A program made the position numbers and the translations under genes. The notes beneath the pieces were generated by a model. That model made no database searches and had not been told where the DNA came from. It saw only the letters and a list, made by a program, of their open reading frames with translations. A DNA stretch of 64,000 nucleotides from the NCBI RefSeq assembly GCF_029958925.1, contig NZ_CP124616.1, forward strand, positions 620,001 to 684,000, read 5' to 3'. This document shows positions 14,865 to 23,300 of the stretch, piece after piece; position 1 is the stretch's first letter, and each line of letters starts with the position of its first letter. Source of the stretch: Tropicibacter oceani. Its GTDB lineage: Bacteria > Pseudomonadota > Alphaproteobacteria > Rhodobacterales > Rhodobacteraceae.

Positions 14865-16067
14865 ATGCCAGCACGCGACAGATTATCGGCTGCCTTCGTG
14901 AATTCCGCCCCGGTGGGCAAGCATTGCGATGGTCAGGGGCTTTGGCTTGTGAAGCGTCCGGACCACAAAGGCAAATGCGCGCAGTGGATGCTAAGAATCA
15001 CGATCCACGGCAGGCGTCGGGAAATGGGGCTGGGCGGCTTTCCGCAAGTTTCTCTCGCGCAGGCCCGTGAATTGGCCAAGGAATGGCGCGGCGTTGCCAG
15101 GGCGGGCAAAGACCCGGTGAAGGAACGCGAAAGGCAGGCACGCGAGGCGGCGCGCGCAGATCAAACCTTGCGCACTGTCGCCCTTGAAGCCTTCGAGGCG
15201 CGCAAAGCGGAACTGAAAGGCGACGGCAAGGCTGGACGCTGGTTCTCGCCCCTTGAATTGCATGTCTTGCCAAAGCTGGGCGGTGTACCAGTCACGGAAC
15301 TGGATCAACGCGACATCCGCGACACCTTGGCCCCGCTTTGGCATACAAAGGCTGATACCGCGCGCAAGGCCATGAACCGTCTCAACATCGTATTGAAACA
15401 CGGGGCCGCGCTGGGCCTGGACGTGGATTTGCAGGCGACTGAAAAGGCCAAGGCGCTGCTGGGCAAATCGCGTCACGAAGCAAAGAACATTCCCGCAATG
15501 CCTTGGGCCGAGGTTCCGACCTTCTATGCGACGTTGACAGAGCAGACCCCGACACATCTTGCGATGCGGCTGCTGATCCTGACGGGCGTGCGCTCGAACC
15601 CGCTGCGCCACCTGCGCCTTGACCAACTGGATGGCGATGTGTGGACGATACCGGGTGAAGCCATGAAGGGCCGCAAGGGCGCGACCTCAGACTTTCGCGT
15701 TCCCCTGTCGCGTGAGGCCTTGGCCGTGATCGAATTGGCCCGCCCCTTCGAGCGCGAAGGCTATCTTTTTGCCAATGTGCGAAAGGGCGTCCTTAGCGAC
15801 ATGACACTTTCCCAACACATGAAACGCGCAGGGCAGGAGGCGCGCCCGCACGGCTTCCGTTCCAGCCTGCGCGACTGGCTGGCAGAGGCAACAAACACCC
15901 CGCACGAAGTGGCGGAAACCATATTGGGGCACACGACAGATAGCGCCGTGGTCCGGGCCTATCGCAGAACAGACTTTTTGGAACAGCGCCGCGTGCTGGC
16001 CGAACGCTGGGCCGACCATGTGACGGGCGGCGCGGGGCAAGTGGTCAAGATGGTGGGGGCGGTATGA
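14865..16067 (+). CDS. int: Tyrosine recombinase / P4-type integrase
   Basis: 400 residues from ATG 14865 (MPARDRLSAAFVNSAP); a TTG at 14823 gives a longer frame but lies inside the arm repeat. The N-terminal DUF4102-like domain has DGQGLWLVKRPDHKG and MGLGGFPQVSLAQARELAKE, typical of tRNA-targeting phage/island integrases. All catalytic residues of the C-terminal domain are present: Arg243 (TGVRSNPLR), His329 and Arg332 (PHGFRSSLRDW), His356 (ILGHTTD) and nucleophile Tyr366 (VVRAYRRTDF). It should cut at the 16-bp tRNA-Thr core and integrate or excise the island. Its stop overlaps the start of the next gene. Confidence 0.93.
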   Translation: MPARDRLSAAFVNSAPVGKHCDGQGLWLVKRPDHKGKCAQWMLRITIHGRRREMGLGGFPQVSLAQARELAKEWRGVARAGKDPVKERERQAREAARADQTLRTVALEAFEARKAELKGDGKAGRWFSPLELHVLPKLGGVPVTELDQRDIRDTLAPLWHTKADTARKAMNRLNIVLKHGAALGLDVDLQATEKAKALLGKSRHEAKNIPAMPWAEVPTFYATLTEQTPTHLAMRLLILTGVRSNPLRHLRLDQLDGDVWTIPGEAMKGRKGATSDFRVPLSREALAVIELARPFEREGYLFANVRKGVLSDMTLSQHMKRAGQEARPHGFRSSLRDWLAEATNTPHEVAETILGHTTDSAVVRAYRRTDFLEQRRVLAERWADHVTGGAGQVVKMVGAV

Positions 16068-16786
16068 GCGACGAACCTGTTTACACCCGGAAAATCATCG
16101 CAAAAGACGAGCTGTCTACTTTAGTGCAGGATAGAGTTACCGTCCACACACTCGAAGATTTGCGTCGAGTTTCAGCAGCTTTTGATAACGGCGACTTTTG
16201 GCAGCAACTTGAGCGCATGGCCGATGATTGCGACAAGATTTTGAAAGAATGCGGTTATCCGCCTGCGTCAGATCAAGTTGGGTTCAATAGCGAAGGCGAA
16301 TGGCGCTACTTTTCTCTGGATGAATGGAAAAAAGACAATGCTGGCTGGACCATGACCAATGGGGCGCATTTTGTTCAAACGCAAACGGCGGATTTTTCCA
16401 ATGAGTGGTACGCCGCTCGCATTGGCCATCACATCCGATTGGTGTTGATGAGTAAAGACAAAGAGAATGACCCAAAGGGCCACATTTACAGCATGATTTT
16501 CGAAATATCCCGATTGCGAACAGAATGGGAGTGGCGAGCGACGCGCAAAGAACAGATTGTTTCAACTATTCAGAGAAACCGGCACCTTAGCGAACTTAGA
16601 GAAAAGCAAAACGAAGCGGCCAAGGCGACCGTGGAGTCAAGGCGGGCTTTGGTCGAGTCAATGTTGGGTGAAACCAAACTGACGGGCGGGGCCTTGGATA
16701 AGTGGATCAAGGTCCAGCTACATAAAAGACATGATATAGACGTTTCGCCGCGTACCATTCGGGGTGACCGCCGCACGCTGCGCTAG
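16064..16786 (+). CDS. Unknown island protein, 240 aa
   Basis: 240 residues, ATG overlapping the integrase stop (ATGA), so expressed with it. No family recognised. The N-terminal two thirds is rich in Trp, Tyr and acidic residues (EGEWRYFSLDEWKKDNAGW), the middle is a charged helical region (RNRHLSELREKQNEAAKATV), and the last 35 residues (TGGALDKWIKVQLHKRHDID then SPRTIRGDRRTLR) look like a DNA-binding helix-turn-helix tail. The coding sequence is visibly richer in A/T than the integrase and the primase genes, suggesting a different origin within the island. A regulator or a defence protein are both possible; neither is shown. Confidence 0.75.
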   Translation: MSDEPVYTRKIIAKDELSTLVQDRVTVHTLEDLRRVSAAFDNGDFWQQLERMADDCDKILKECGYPPASDQVGFNSEGEWRYFSLDEWKKDNAGWTMTNGAHFVQTQTADFSNEWYAARIGHHIRLVLMSKDKENDPKGHIYSMIFEISRLRTEWEWRATRKEQIVSTIQRNRHLSELREKQNEAAKATVESRRALVESMLGETKLTGGALDKWIKVQLHKRHDIDVSPRTIRGDRRTLR

Positions 16787-16805
16787 AAGCCAAATTCCGA
16801 AAATA

Positions 16806-16834
16806 CTTGGCAAGCCTTGATAAGCGTTGCCAAG
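16806..16834. promoter_or_regulatory. Inverted repeat upstream of the AlpA-like gene
   Basis: Perfect 8-bp arms CTTGGCAA (16806-16813) and TTGCCAAG (16827-16834) with a 13-base centre, 60 bases before the AlpA-like start. No T-tract follows, so a terminator is less likely than an operator or excisionase site. In related islands AlpA-type proteins bind near their own promoter, but binding here is inferred. Confidence 0.5.
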
Positions 16835-16893
16835 CAAGGCCGCCCAAAATCGGACCACCTAAGCCACCAACAGGCACGAAAGGATGGTCCGAA

Positions 16894-17079
16894 ATGGCAA
16901 CGAAATACATCACCTTCACCGAATTGCGCGCCTTACTGGGCAACCGCTCTCGCAGCGCCGTCTACAACGACATTGATGCGGGCCGGTTGCCCAAACCCCT
17001 GAAACTCGGGGGGCGCAATTACTGGCCCCTGGACGAAACCGAAGAACATTTGCGCGCCCAACGCGATGGGGGGGCGTGA
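16894..17079 (+). CDS. AlpA-like excisionase/regulator
   Basis: 61 residues from ATG 16894, preceded by AAAGGATGG. The sequence YITFTELRALLGNRSRSAVY then NDIDAGRLPKPLKLGGRNYW is the winged MerR-like helix-turn-helix of AlpA / phage excisionase proteins: a start-of-helix recognising segment, the conserved AGRLPKP turn, and GGRNYWPLDE before the last helix. In P4-like elements such proteins activate integrase or direct excision. The longer open frame upstream lacks a ribosome site and runs through the inverted repeat. The stop overlaps the start of the next gene. Confidence 0.87.
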   Translation: MATKYITFTELRALLGNRSRSAVYNDIDAGRLPKPLKLGGRNYWPLDETEEHLRAQRDGGA

Positions 17080-17081
17080 CC

Positions 17082-17486
17082 ATGAACATGAAGCGAAACC
17101 CCGGAGCGCTGGCGGGCGCAACCGGGGCAAAACTACCTCAACATCCGAAGGCTGACGGCTCCCAAACGATAGCACGCAAACCCCGTGTAAAGGAAGCGGG
17201 AACCCCCTATCTGGTCACGCCCAGCGCGGGCGACCCTTTCCGCATCGTGGTCGCTGGCCGCAATCGCTGGGCGCTGGAACGCCTGCGCGCGTCGGGCGCG
17301 AAGGGCTGCACACCGATCACCGAACCCGCACCGCGTTGGAGCGCATACGTCTGGAACCTGCGCGAACTTGCGGTGGAAATCGAAACCATCACCGAACCGC
17401 ATGGCGGCGACTTTGCGGGGCATCACGCCCGCTATGTCTTGCGCAGTCAGGTATCGCCTGCCTGGAAGGGCGGTGCGGCATGCTGA
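17082..17486 (+). CDS. Winged-helix-like island protein
   Basis: 134-136 residues. Start is uncertain: GTG 17076 overlaps the AlpA-like stop, while ATG 17082 or 17088 follow. The first 45 residues are basic and Pro/Ala rich; the remainder (PYLVTPSAGDPFRIVVAGRN, ALERLRASGAKGCTPITEPA, SAYVWNLRELAVEIETITE) has the helix and beta-wing spacing of a small winged-helix domain often found between alpA and primase genes of proteobacterial islands. DNA binding is therefore plausible but not proven. It ends with the ATG of a 35-residue ORF overlapping its stop. Confidence 0.7.
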   Translation: MNMKRNPGALAGATGAKLPQHPKADGSQTIARKPRVKEAGTPYLVTPSAGDPFRIVVAGRNRWALERLRASGAKGCTPITEPAPRWSAYVWNLRELAVEIETITEPHGGDFAGHHARYVLRSQVSPAWKGGAAC

Positions 17487-17587
17487 TTTTCCTTCTGTTT
17501 TGCGGCGTGCCGTTCTGGCAGGCGCTGGCCTTTGTGCTGACCTTCTATTCTCTGGCGGCGCTTCTGATCTGGGAGGGGATGTGGTGA
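17480..17587 (+). CDS. 35-aa membrane micro-protein
   Basis: ATG 17480 to TGA 17587 encodes MLIFLLFCGVPFWQALAFVL followed by TFYSLAALLIWEGMW, a single strongly hydrophobic span with no charged residues except the final Glu. The start overlaps the previous gene by 7 bases and the stop overlaps the GTG of the next ORF (GTGA), so it sits in an unbroken chain of coupled genes; that chain is the main argument that it is translated. Could be a small toxin-like or holin-like membrane peptide; no homologue is recognised. Confidence 0.5.
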   Translation: MLIFLLFCGVPFWQALAFVLTFYSLAALLIWEGMW

Positions 17588-17682
17588 ACCAACTACAAAT
17601 CCGCTTTCTGATGCGCGTTCATGGCCTGACCGAGGCGCAGGCCCAGGCAATTGCGGTCCTGATCTGGGGGTTGGGACAATGA
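17584..17682 (+). CDS. 32-aa micro-ORF
   Basis: GTG 17584 to TGA 17682 encodes 32 residues, VNQLQIRFLMRVHGLTEAQA and QAIAVLIWGLGQ, an amphipathic helix pair. Start overlaps the stop of the 35-residue ORF and its stop overlaps the start of the primase-like gene, so ribosomes could pass straight through. Without homologues its reality rests on this packing; it may act mainly to couple translation into the replication genes. Confidence 0.45.
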   Translation: MNQLQIRFLMRVHGLTEAQAQAIAVLIWGLGQ

Positions 17683-18569
17683 TGGATGCAAGGCACCTGA
17701 CCCAAGCCCTTGGGGGCCAATGGTACAACCGCTATGGGACTGCCCCGTGCCCCGTTTGCCAACCGGAACAGCGAAAGGGGCAGAACGCCCTGACGCTGGC
17801 CGATGGTGATGCGGGCCTGCTGGCGCATTGCAAGAAATCGCATTGCGGCTTTCGCGACATTCTGGGGGCGGCTGGCGTCGCCCCGGAATCCGGACCTTGT
17901 AACCCGCCGAACCCTGTGACCATCGCGCAGCGGGCGGCGGAACGTCAGGCCGAGGCCCAGCGCCGCGCCGCGCAGGCGCATCGCCTTTGGCAGGAGGCGC
18001 AGCCCATTGGTGGCACCCCGGCGGAAACCTACTTGCGCGAAGTGCGCGGCATCACATGCGAATTGCCGAAAACCCTGCGCTACAAGGCAGACTGCTGGCA
18101 TGGTGCAACCGCGACCCGGCACCCGGCGCTTGTGGCGCTGGTCGAAGGTGGCGACGGTTGCGCAGTGCATCGCACCTACCTTTGCGCTGATGGCGGTGGC
18201 AAGGCGGCGGTTGATCCTGACAAAGCCATGCTCGGGGCTGTCGCTGGCGGCTCTATCAGGTTGGCCGACGCAGGTGGGCCACTTGTGGTTGCCGAGGGTA
18301 TTGAAACCGCCCTTTCGCTTGGCAGCGGCCTGCTGCGAACCCCGGCAACCATCTGGGCGGCGCTTTCCACCTCAGGCCTTCGCGGCTTGCGCCTTCCGAA
18401 AGTCGCGGGCCGTTTGACCATTGCCCCCGATGGCGACCCGGCGGGCCGTGCAGCAGCCCATGCCCTTGCCAAACGGGCACACGCAGCGGGTTGGACCGTC
18501 TCGCAACTTCCCGCGCCAAACGGGCGCGACTGGAACGATATTCTGACAATGAAAGGGGGCAAGCAATGA
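17679..18569 (+). CDS. Zinc-finger/Toprim primase-like protein
   Basis: 296 residues (ATG at 17679 or 17682). The N-terminus has a DnaG-type zinc finger: Cys24 and Cys27 in APCPVCQ, then Cys51 and Cys56 in HCKKSHCGF. The C-terminal half is a Toprim domain with the Glu motif VVAEGIETALSLGSGL and the acidic motif TIAPDGDPAGRAAA. It would make primers for element replication together with the helicase-like product of the next gene. Such pairs are standard replication modules in P4-like elements and many integrated islands. Stop overlaps the next start (ATGA). Confidence 0.85.
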   Translation: MMDARHLTQALGGQWYNRYGTAPCPVCQPEQRKGQNALTLADGDAGLLAHCKKSHCGFRDILGAAGVAPESGPCNPPNPVTIAQRAAERQAEAQRRAAQAHRLWQEAQPIGGTPAETYLREVRGITCELPKTLRYKADCWHGATATRHPALVALVEGGDGCAVHRTYLCADGGGKAAVDPDKAMLGAVAGGSIRLADAGGPLVVAEGIETALSLGSGLLRTPATIWAALSTSGLRGLRLPKVAGRLTIAPDGDPAGRAAAHALAKRAHAAGWTVSQLPAPNGRDWNDILTMKGGKQ

Positions 18570-20053
18570 ACGCCCCGGAACCGATACCCTTCACCCCTGA
18601 AGGCCCGCAACCTTTGGTGCGCGAGATTGCAGCCGGTGCGGCCTATCCTGTCCAGAACCTTGGGCCATTGCGCACCGCCGTCGAAGCGGTGCAAAGCATG
18701 ACGCAGGCCCCCGTCGCCATCCCGGCGGCATCTGCCCTGGCGGTGGCGTCGCTGGCCGTTCAAGGCTTTGCCGATGTCGAAACGCTGGGGGGCACGCGTC
18801 CTGTATCGCTTTACGCTTTGACTATCGCTCGATCTGGCGAACGCAAAAGCAGTTGCGACGGGCCGCTGATGGCAGGTTTGCGCGAACATGAGCGCGAACA
18901 GAACCGCGCCCAGGGCGACGCTTTGGCAAGCTGGCAGAATGCGCACGCGCTTTGGAAAGGCGAGCGTGACCGCATACTGACCGAGGCCCGCAAGGCCAAG
19001 GGCGAGCGAAAGACGGCTGCGCGCGCAGACCTTGAGGCGCTGGGCAAAGAACCCGCTGCGCCGCCATCAGGCGACCGCACCGCGACTGAACCCACCTTCG
19101 AGGGGCTGACGCGGCTCTATACAACCGGGCAACCGTCTTTGGGCATTTTCAGCGATGAAGGCGGGCAATTCCTTGGCGGTCACGCGATGAACAGCGACAA
19201 CAGACAAAAGACCTTGGCCGCGCTCAACGACCTCTGGCAGGGCAACCCGATCCGCCGCACGCGGGCAGGGGATGGGCACGCAACTTTGTTCGGGCGGCGG
19301 CTGGCGGTGCATCTGATGGCGCAGCCGATTGTCGCGCGGGCCTTCATGGCTGATCGAATGGCGGGGGAAACGGGCTTTCTGCCGCGCTTCCTGATCTGTG
19401 AACCGCCCAGCACCATCGGCACCCGCCTGCACCGCAATTCAAATGGCGACCTAGAGGCAATAGAGGCATTCCGAACCCGGATGCGCGCCATTCTCGATAC
19501 ACCCATGCCGATGGATGACGCCACCCGCGAACTGTCCCCACGCGTCTTGCCCCTTGCTTCCGAGGCCCGCGCGCTGCTGATCCGCTTTGCCGATGCGACA
19601 GAGGCGGCGCAGGCCCCTGGCGGTGACCTTGCCCATGTCACGGGCTATGCGTCCAAGGCGGCGGAACAGGCGGCGCGCATCGCTGGGGTTCTGACGCTAT
19701 GGGGCGATTTGTTTTCGCCTGTCGTGACAGTGGATGCGATGGCCGATGGTATCGCCCTTGCGCATTTCTACATGTCCGAGGCGGTGCGGCTGGCCGATGC
19801 GGCAACCGTCAGTCAGGACATCGACCGCGCGGAAAACCTACGCAAATGGCTGCTGGAAAGCTGGCCGCACCCTGACGTGATGGTGCGCGACGTTGTGCGG
19901 CTGGGGCCGAACCCTTTGCGGGAAAGCCCAAAGGCACGGGCTGCGCTGGCACTTCTGGAACGTCATGGCTGGTTGACCCCGCTGGAACCCGGAACCGTGG
20001 TGCGGGGGGCGGCGCGGGCTGAAGCCTGGCGGATTTGGCGGGACACCGACTGA
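18566..20053 (+). CDS. DUF3987-type helicase/primase-like protein
   Basis: 495 residues from ATG 18566, overlapping the primase-like stop; the frame is open further upstream but inside that gene. The pattern SLYALTIARSGERKSSCDGP is the modified Walker A of the DUF3987 (YfjI-like) family, followed by FEGLTRLYTTGQPSLGIFSDEGG (split over about residues 170-200), whose acidic DE acts as Walker B, and GFLPRFLICEPP. These P-loop proteins are found beside Toprim primases in phage-derived islands and probably unwind DNA at the element origin. An iteron-like inverted repeat begins five bases after its stop codon. Confidence 0.82.
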   Translation: MNAPEPIPFTPEGPQPLVREIAAGAAYPVQNLGPLRTAVEAVQSMTQAPVAIPAASALAVASLAVQGFADVETLGGTRPVSLYALTIARSGERKSSCDGPLMAGLREHEREQNRAQGDALASWQNAHALWKGERDRILTEARKAKGERKTAARADLEALGKEPAAPPSGDRTATEPTFEGLTRLYTTGQPSLGIFSDEGGQFLGGHAMNSDNRQKTLAALNDLWQGNPIRRTRAGDGHATLFGRRLAVHLMAQPIVARAFMADRMAGETGFLPRFLICEPPSTIGTRLHRNSNGDLEAIEAFRTRMRAILDTPMPMDDATRELSPRVLPLASEARALLIRFADATEAAQAPGGDLAHVTGYASKAAEQAARIAGVLTLWGDLFSPVVTVDAMADGIALAHFYMSEAVRLADAATVSQDIDRAENLRKWLLESWPHPDVMVRDVVRLGPNPLRESPKARAALALLERHGWLTPLEPGTVVRGAARAEAWRIWRDTD

Positions 20054-20057
20054 CCCT

Positions 20058-20121
20058 TTGCGACATCCGCGACACCTGCGACACCGGACAAGGAATGTCG
20101 CAGGTGTCGCAAGTGTCGCAA
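20058..20121. repeat. Inverted repeat of phased GCGACA iterons
   Basis: Left arm 20058-20083 and right arm 20096-20121 are 26 bases each and match as inverted repeats at 23 positions, around a 12-base centre. Each arm contains three copies of (T/C)GCGACA at exact 9-base steps (starting 20059, 20068, 20077, and, inverted, 20096, 20105, 20114). No T-tract follows, arguing against a terminator. Directly after a primase-helicase pair this looks like an origin or a replication-protein binding site. Confidence 0.72.
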
Positions 20122-20134
20122 CACCCCGAACGCC

Positions 20135-20149
20135 AGAACCGCAGGTTCT
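20135..20149. repeat. 15-bp palindrome near the putative origin
   Basis: AGAACC (20135-20140), GCA, GGTTCT (20144-20149): perfect 6-bp arms with a 3-base centre, 14 bases right of the iteron repeat. Possible operator or origin accessory site; function unknown. Confidence 0.5.
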
Positions 20150-20332
20150 CGCACCTGATCCTTTCACGCATTGCCAATCCGTCGCGCGGCGACCTCAAAC
20201 ATGGACCGCCATGATGCGGCATGGCCCGTAGCTGGGCGGATTCGCACTAGACGGGGCGCGTGTGATTTGCATTCATGAACAGAAATCGCAATTTTTTAAA
20301 CCGCTTGGCGGCAAGTGTTTTGGTGGGGCGTC

Positions 20333-23300
20333 GTGCAAATCGAAGAATTCATTTCCAGATGGAAAAACTCGGGCGGCAGCGAACGCGCCAATTTTCAGAC
20401 CTTTGCAAATGAACTCTGCGATGTGCTGGACCTGCCCAGACCGGACCCCGCCACCCAGCACGCCAAAACCGATGCCTATTGTTTTGAGCGCCCCGTGACC
20501 TTCATTCACACCGGCAGCAAATCGCGGGGGTTCATCGACCTATACCGGGCCGAACACTTTGTGATGGAGGCCAAACAGGGCACGGATGCCCCCGCCGAAC
20601 CCGACACGGGACAAGCGGACCTGCTGCCCGATCTGCCCAAGGTCACCCGAACCGGCCACGGCAAACGCGGCACCCGCCGTTGGGACGACACCATGCTGCG
20701 CGCCCGCTCTCAGGCCGATGGCTACGCCCGTGCCGTGTCGCGCGACGATGGCTGGCCGCCCTTCCTGATGGTGGTGGACGTGGGGCACGTTATCGAACTC
20801 TACGCCGATTTCTCAGGGCAGGGGCAGGGCTATACGCAATTTCCCGATGGTCGCCGCTATCGCATCACCATGGACGACCTGCGCGACGAAAAGACCCGCG
20901 AACGCCTGCGCCTGATCTGGACCAACCCGACCGCGCTGGACCCGTCCAAGGTATCGGCCCAGGTCACCCGCGCCGTGGCCGACCGACTGGCAGCCCTTGG
21001 AAAATCTTTCGAGGGCCAAGGCCACGAACCCGAGGCCGTCGCGCGCTTTCTGATGCGCTGCCTGTTCACCATGTTTGCCGAGGATGTCGAACTGATCCCG
21101 CTGGGCAGCTTTACCGACCTTCTGCAACGGCTGCGCGGCCACCCCGAACACGCCGCCCCCGCGCTCAAGGCGCTGTGGCAGACCATGGACACCGGCGGCT
21201 TTTGCTCGGTCCTGACAACCGATCTGATGCGCTTCAACGGTGGCCTGTTCAAGGACGCGCAGGCGCTGCCCCTGTCGAACGTCCAACTGTCGCTGCTGAT
21301 CGACGCCGCCAAATGCGATTGGCGCGAGGTCGAACCGGCCATTTTCGGCACCCTGCTGGAACGCGCATTGGACAAGAAACAGCGCCACAAGCTGGGCGCG
21401 CATTATACGCCCCGCGCCTATGTCGAACGGCTGGTTGTGCCCACCATCATGGAACCGCTGCGCGCCGATTGGCGGGATGTGCAGGCCGCCGCCCTGACCC
21501 TTGCGACCCAGGGCAAAGAGGAACAGGCCCGCGACACCGTGCGCGCTTTTCACACCCAACTCTGTGACATCCAGGTGCTGGATCCGGCCTGCGGATCGGG
21601 CAACTTTCTTTATGTCGCGCTCGAACTGATGAAGCGGTTGGAGGGCGAGGTCACCGACCTGCTAGCGGAACTGGGCGAGGATCAGGGCGCATTTGCGCTG
21701 GCCGGTCACACCGTGGACCCGCATCAATTCCTTGGACTGGAACTGAACCCATGGGCGGCGGCGGTGGCGGAACTGGTGCTGTGGATCGGCTATCTGCAAT
21801 GGCACTTTCGCACCCATGGGCGGGCCAGCCCGTCAGAACCCGTGCTGCGCGACTTTCACAACATCGAAAACCGCGATGCCGTGCTGATCTATGACGGCAC
21901 GACGCCCCGGCTGGACGACGCGGGCGCGCCCGTGACCCGGTGGGATGGCGTGACGACCATCACGCACAGCGTGACCGGCGAACAGGTGCCAGACCCGGCG
22001 GCGCGCGTGCCGGTGCTGGACTATCTGCACCCCAAGCCCGTCACATGGCCGAGGGCGGATTTCATCATCGGCAACCCGCCGTTTATTGGGGCGAAACGTA
22101 TAAGAGAAGCGCTTGGCGATGGATATGCCGAGGCTCTGTGGAAAGCCTACCCCAAGATGCCGCAAAGTACGGATTTTGTCATGTTTTGGTGGGAAAAGGC
22201 GGCGTTGGCGACGCGCGGCTGGAAACCCGCCACCGCCAAGGCGCGGGCCAAGGGCACCCGGCGCTTTGGCCTGATCACCACCAATTCCCTGCGCCAGACC
22301 TTTAACCGCAAGGTGCTGGAACCACACATGGCCGACCCGAAAACGCCGCTGTCGCTGCTGTTTGCCATTCCCGATCACCCTTGGGTGGATGCGGGCGACG
22401 GTGCGGCGGTGCGCATCGCCATGACCGTGGCGGCGGCTGGCAACCGTCCGGGGCGGCTGCTGACCGTAACCGAGGAAGTGAAAGGCGCGACCGAGGCCGA
22501 GGGCCGCCCGGTCACGCTGTCCACCGAACTGGGCAAGATTTTTGCCAACCTAAGGTTGGGCGCGGATGTGGCGGGCGCGATGCCGCTAAAGGCTAACTCC
22601 AAGCTGGTCTGGCAAGGTTGCAAGCTGGTCGGTGCTGGATTTCAGATTACCAAAGGGTTGAGAGATGGGTGGGCAGCTGACCGTCCCGATTTTGCTCAAT
22701 ATTTACCCCAGTACCTTACCGGTTCCGATCTTACTGGTATTGTAGACGAGCGATTTGTAATAGACTTGACAGGACTGGGCCAGAGCGAGGCACAGACGAA
22801 AGTGCCCGCTCTTTTTCAGCATTTGGGCGACAGCGTGAAGCCGTATCGCGAACAAAACAACGATAAGACCTTTCGCGAAAAATGGTGGCTATTTGGAAGG
22901 CCGCGCCCCGAAATGCGAGAGGCGTTGAGCGGTCTGCCGAGGTATCTAGCGACAAGCGAGGTTGCGAAGCATCGGTTCTTTTCGTGGCTAAATTGGCCTG
23001 ACCAATTGGTCGATGGATCTATCATTGCGGTAGCAGTTTGCGATGCTTCTCTTATGGCAATTCTGTCAAGCCGCCTTCATCTAAGTTGGACTTTAGCCAC
23101 CAGTGGAACGCTGGAGGACCGCCCAAGATACCACCTTTCTCACAGCTTCGCCCCCTTCCCCTTTCCAACCCCAACCGACGCTCAGAACACCCGCCTGCGC
23201 GCTCTTGGAGAAGAACTCGATGAGCACCGCAAGGCGCAGCAGAAAGCCCATCCAAAGCTGACCCTGACCCAGATGTACAACGTGCTGGAAAAACTCCGCG

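Larger units (their letters stand above)
20054..20332. other. Non-coding gap with candidate replication origin
   Basis: 279 bases between the helicase-like and restriction-modification genes with no credible gene. It contains the 26-bp inverted repeat at 20058-20121 and a second dyad AGAACC-GCA-GGTTCT at 20135-20149. The right half, from about 20265, is A/T-rich (AATTTTTTAAACC near 20292), as expected of a melting region or a foreign promoter for the cargo gene. Confidence 0.55.

Noticed and set aside
20058-20121. CRISPR array or simple terminator at the GCGACA repeats
   Set aside because: Units are 7 bases at 9-base steps with no spacers, so not CRISPR; no T-tract follows the hairpin on either strand, so not a standard intrinsic terminator.
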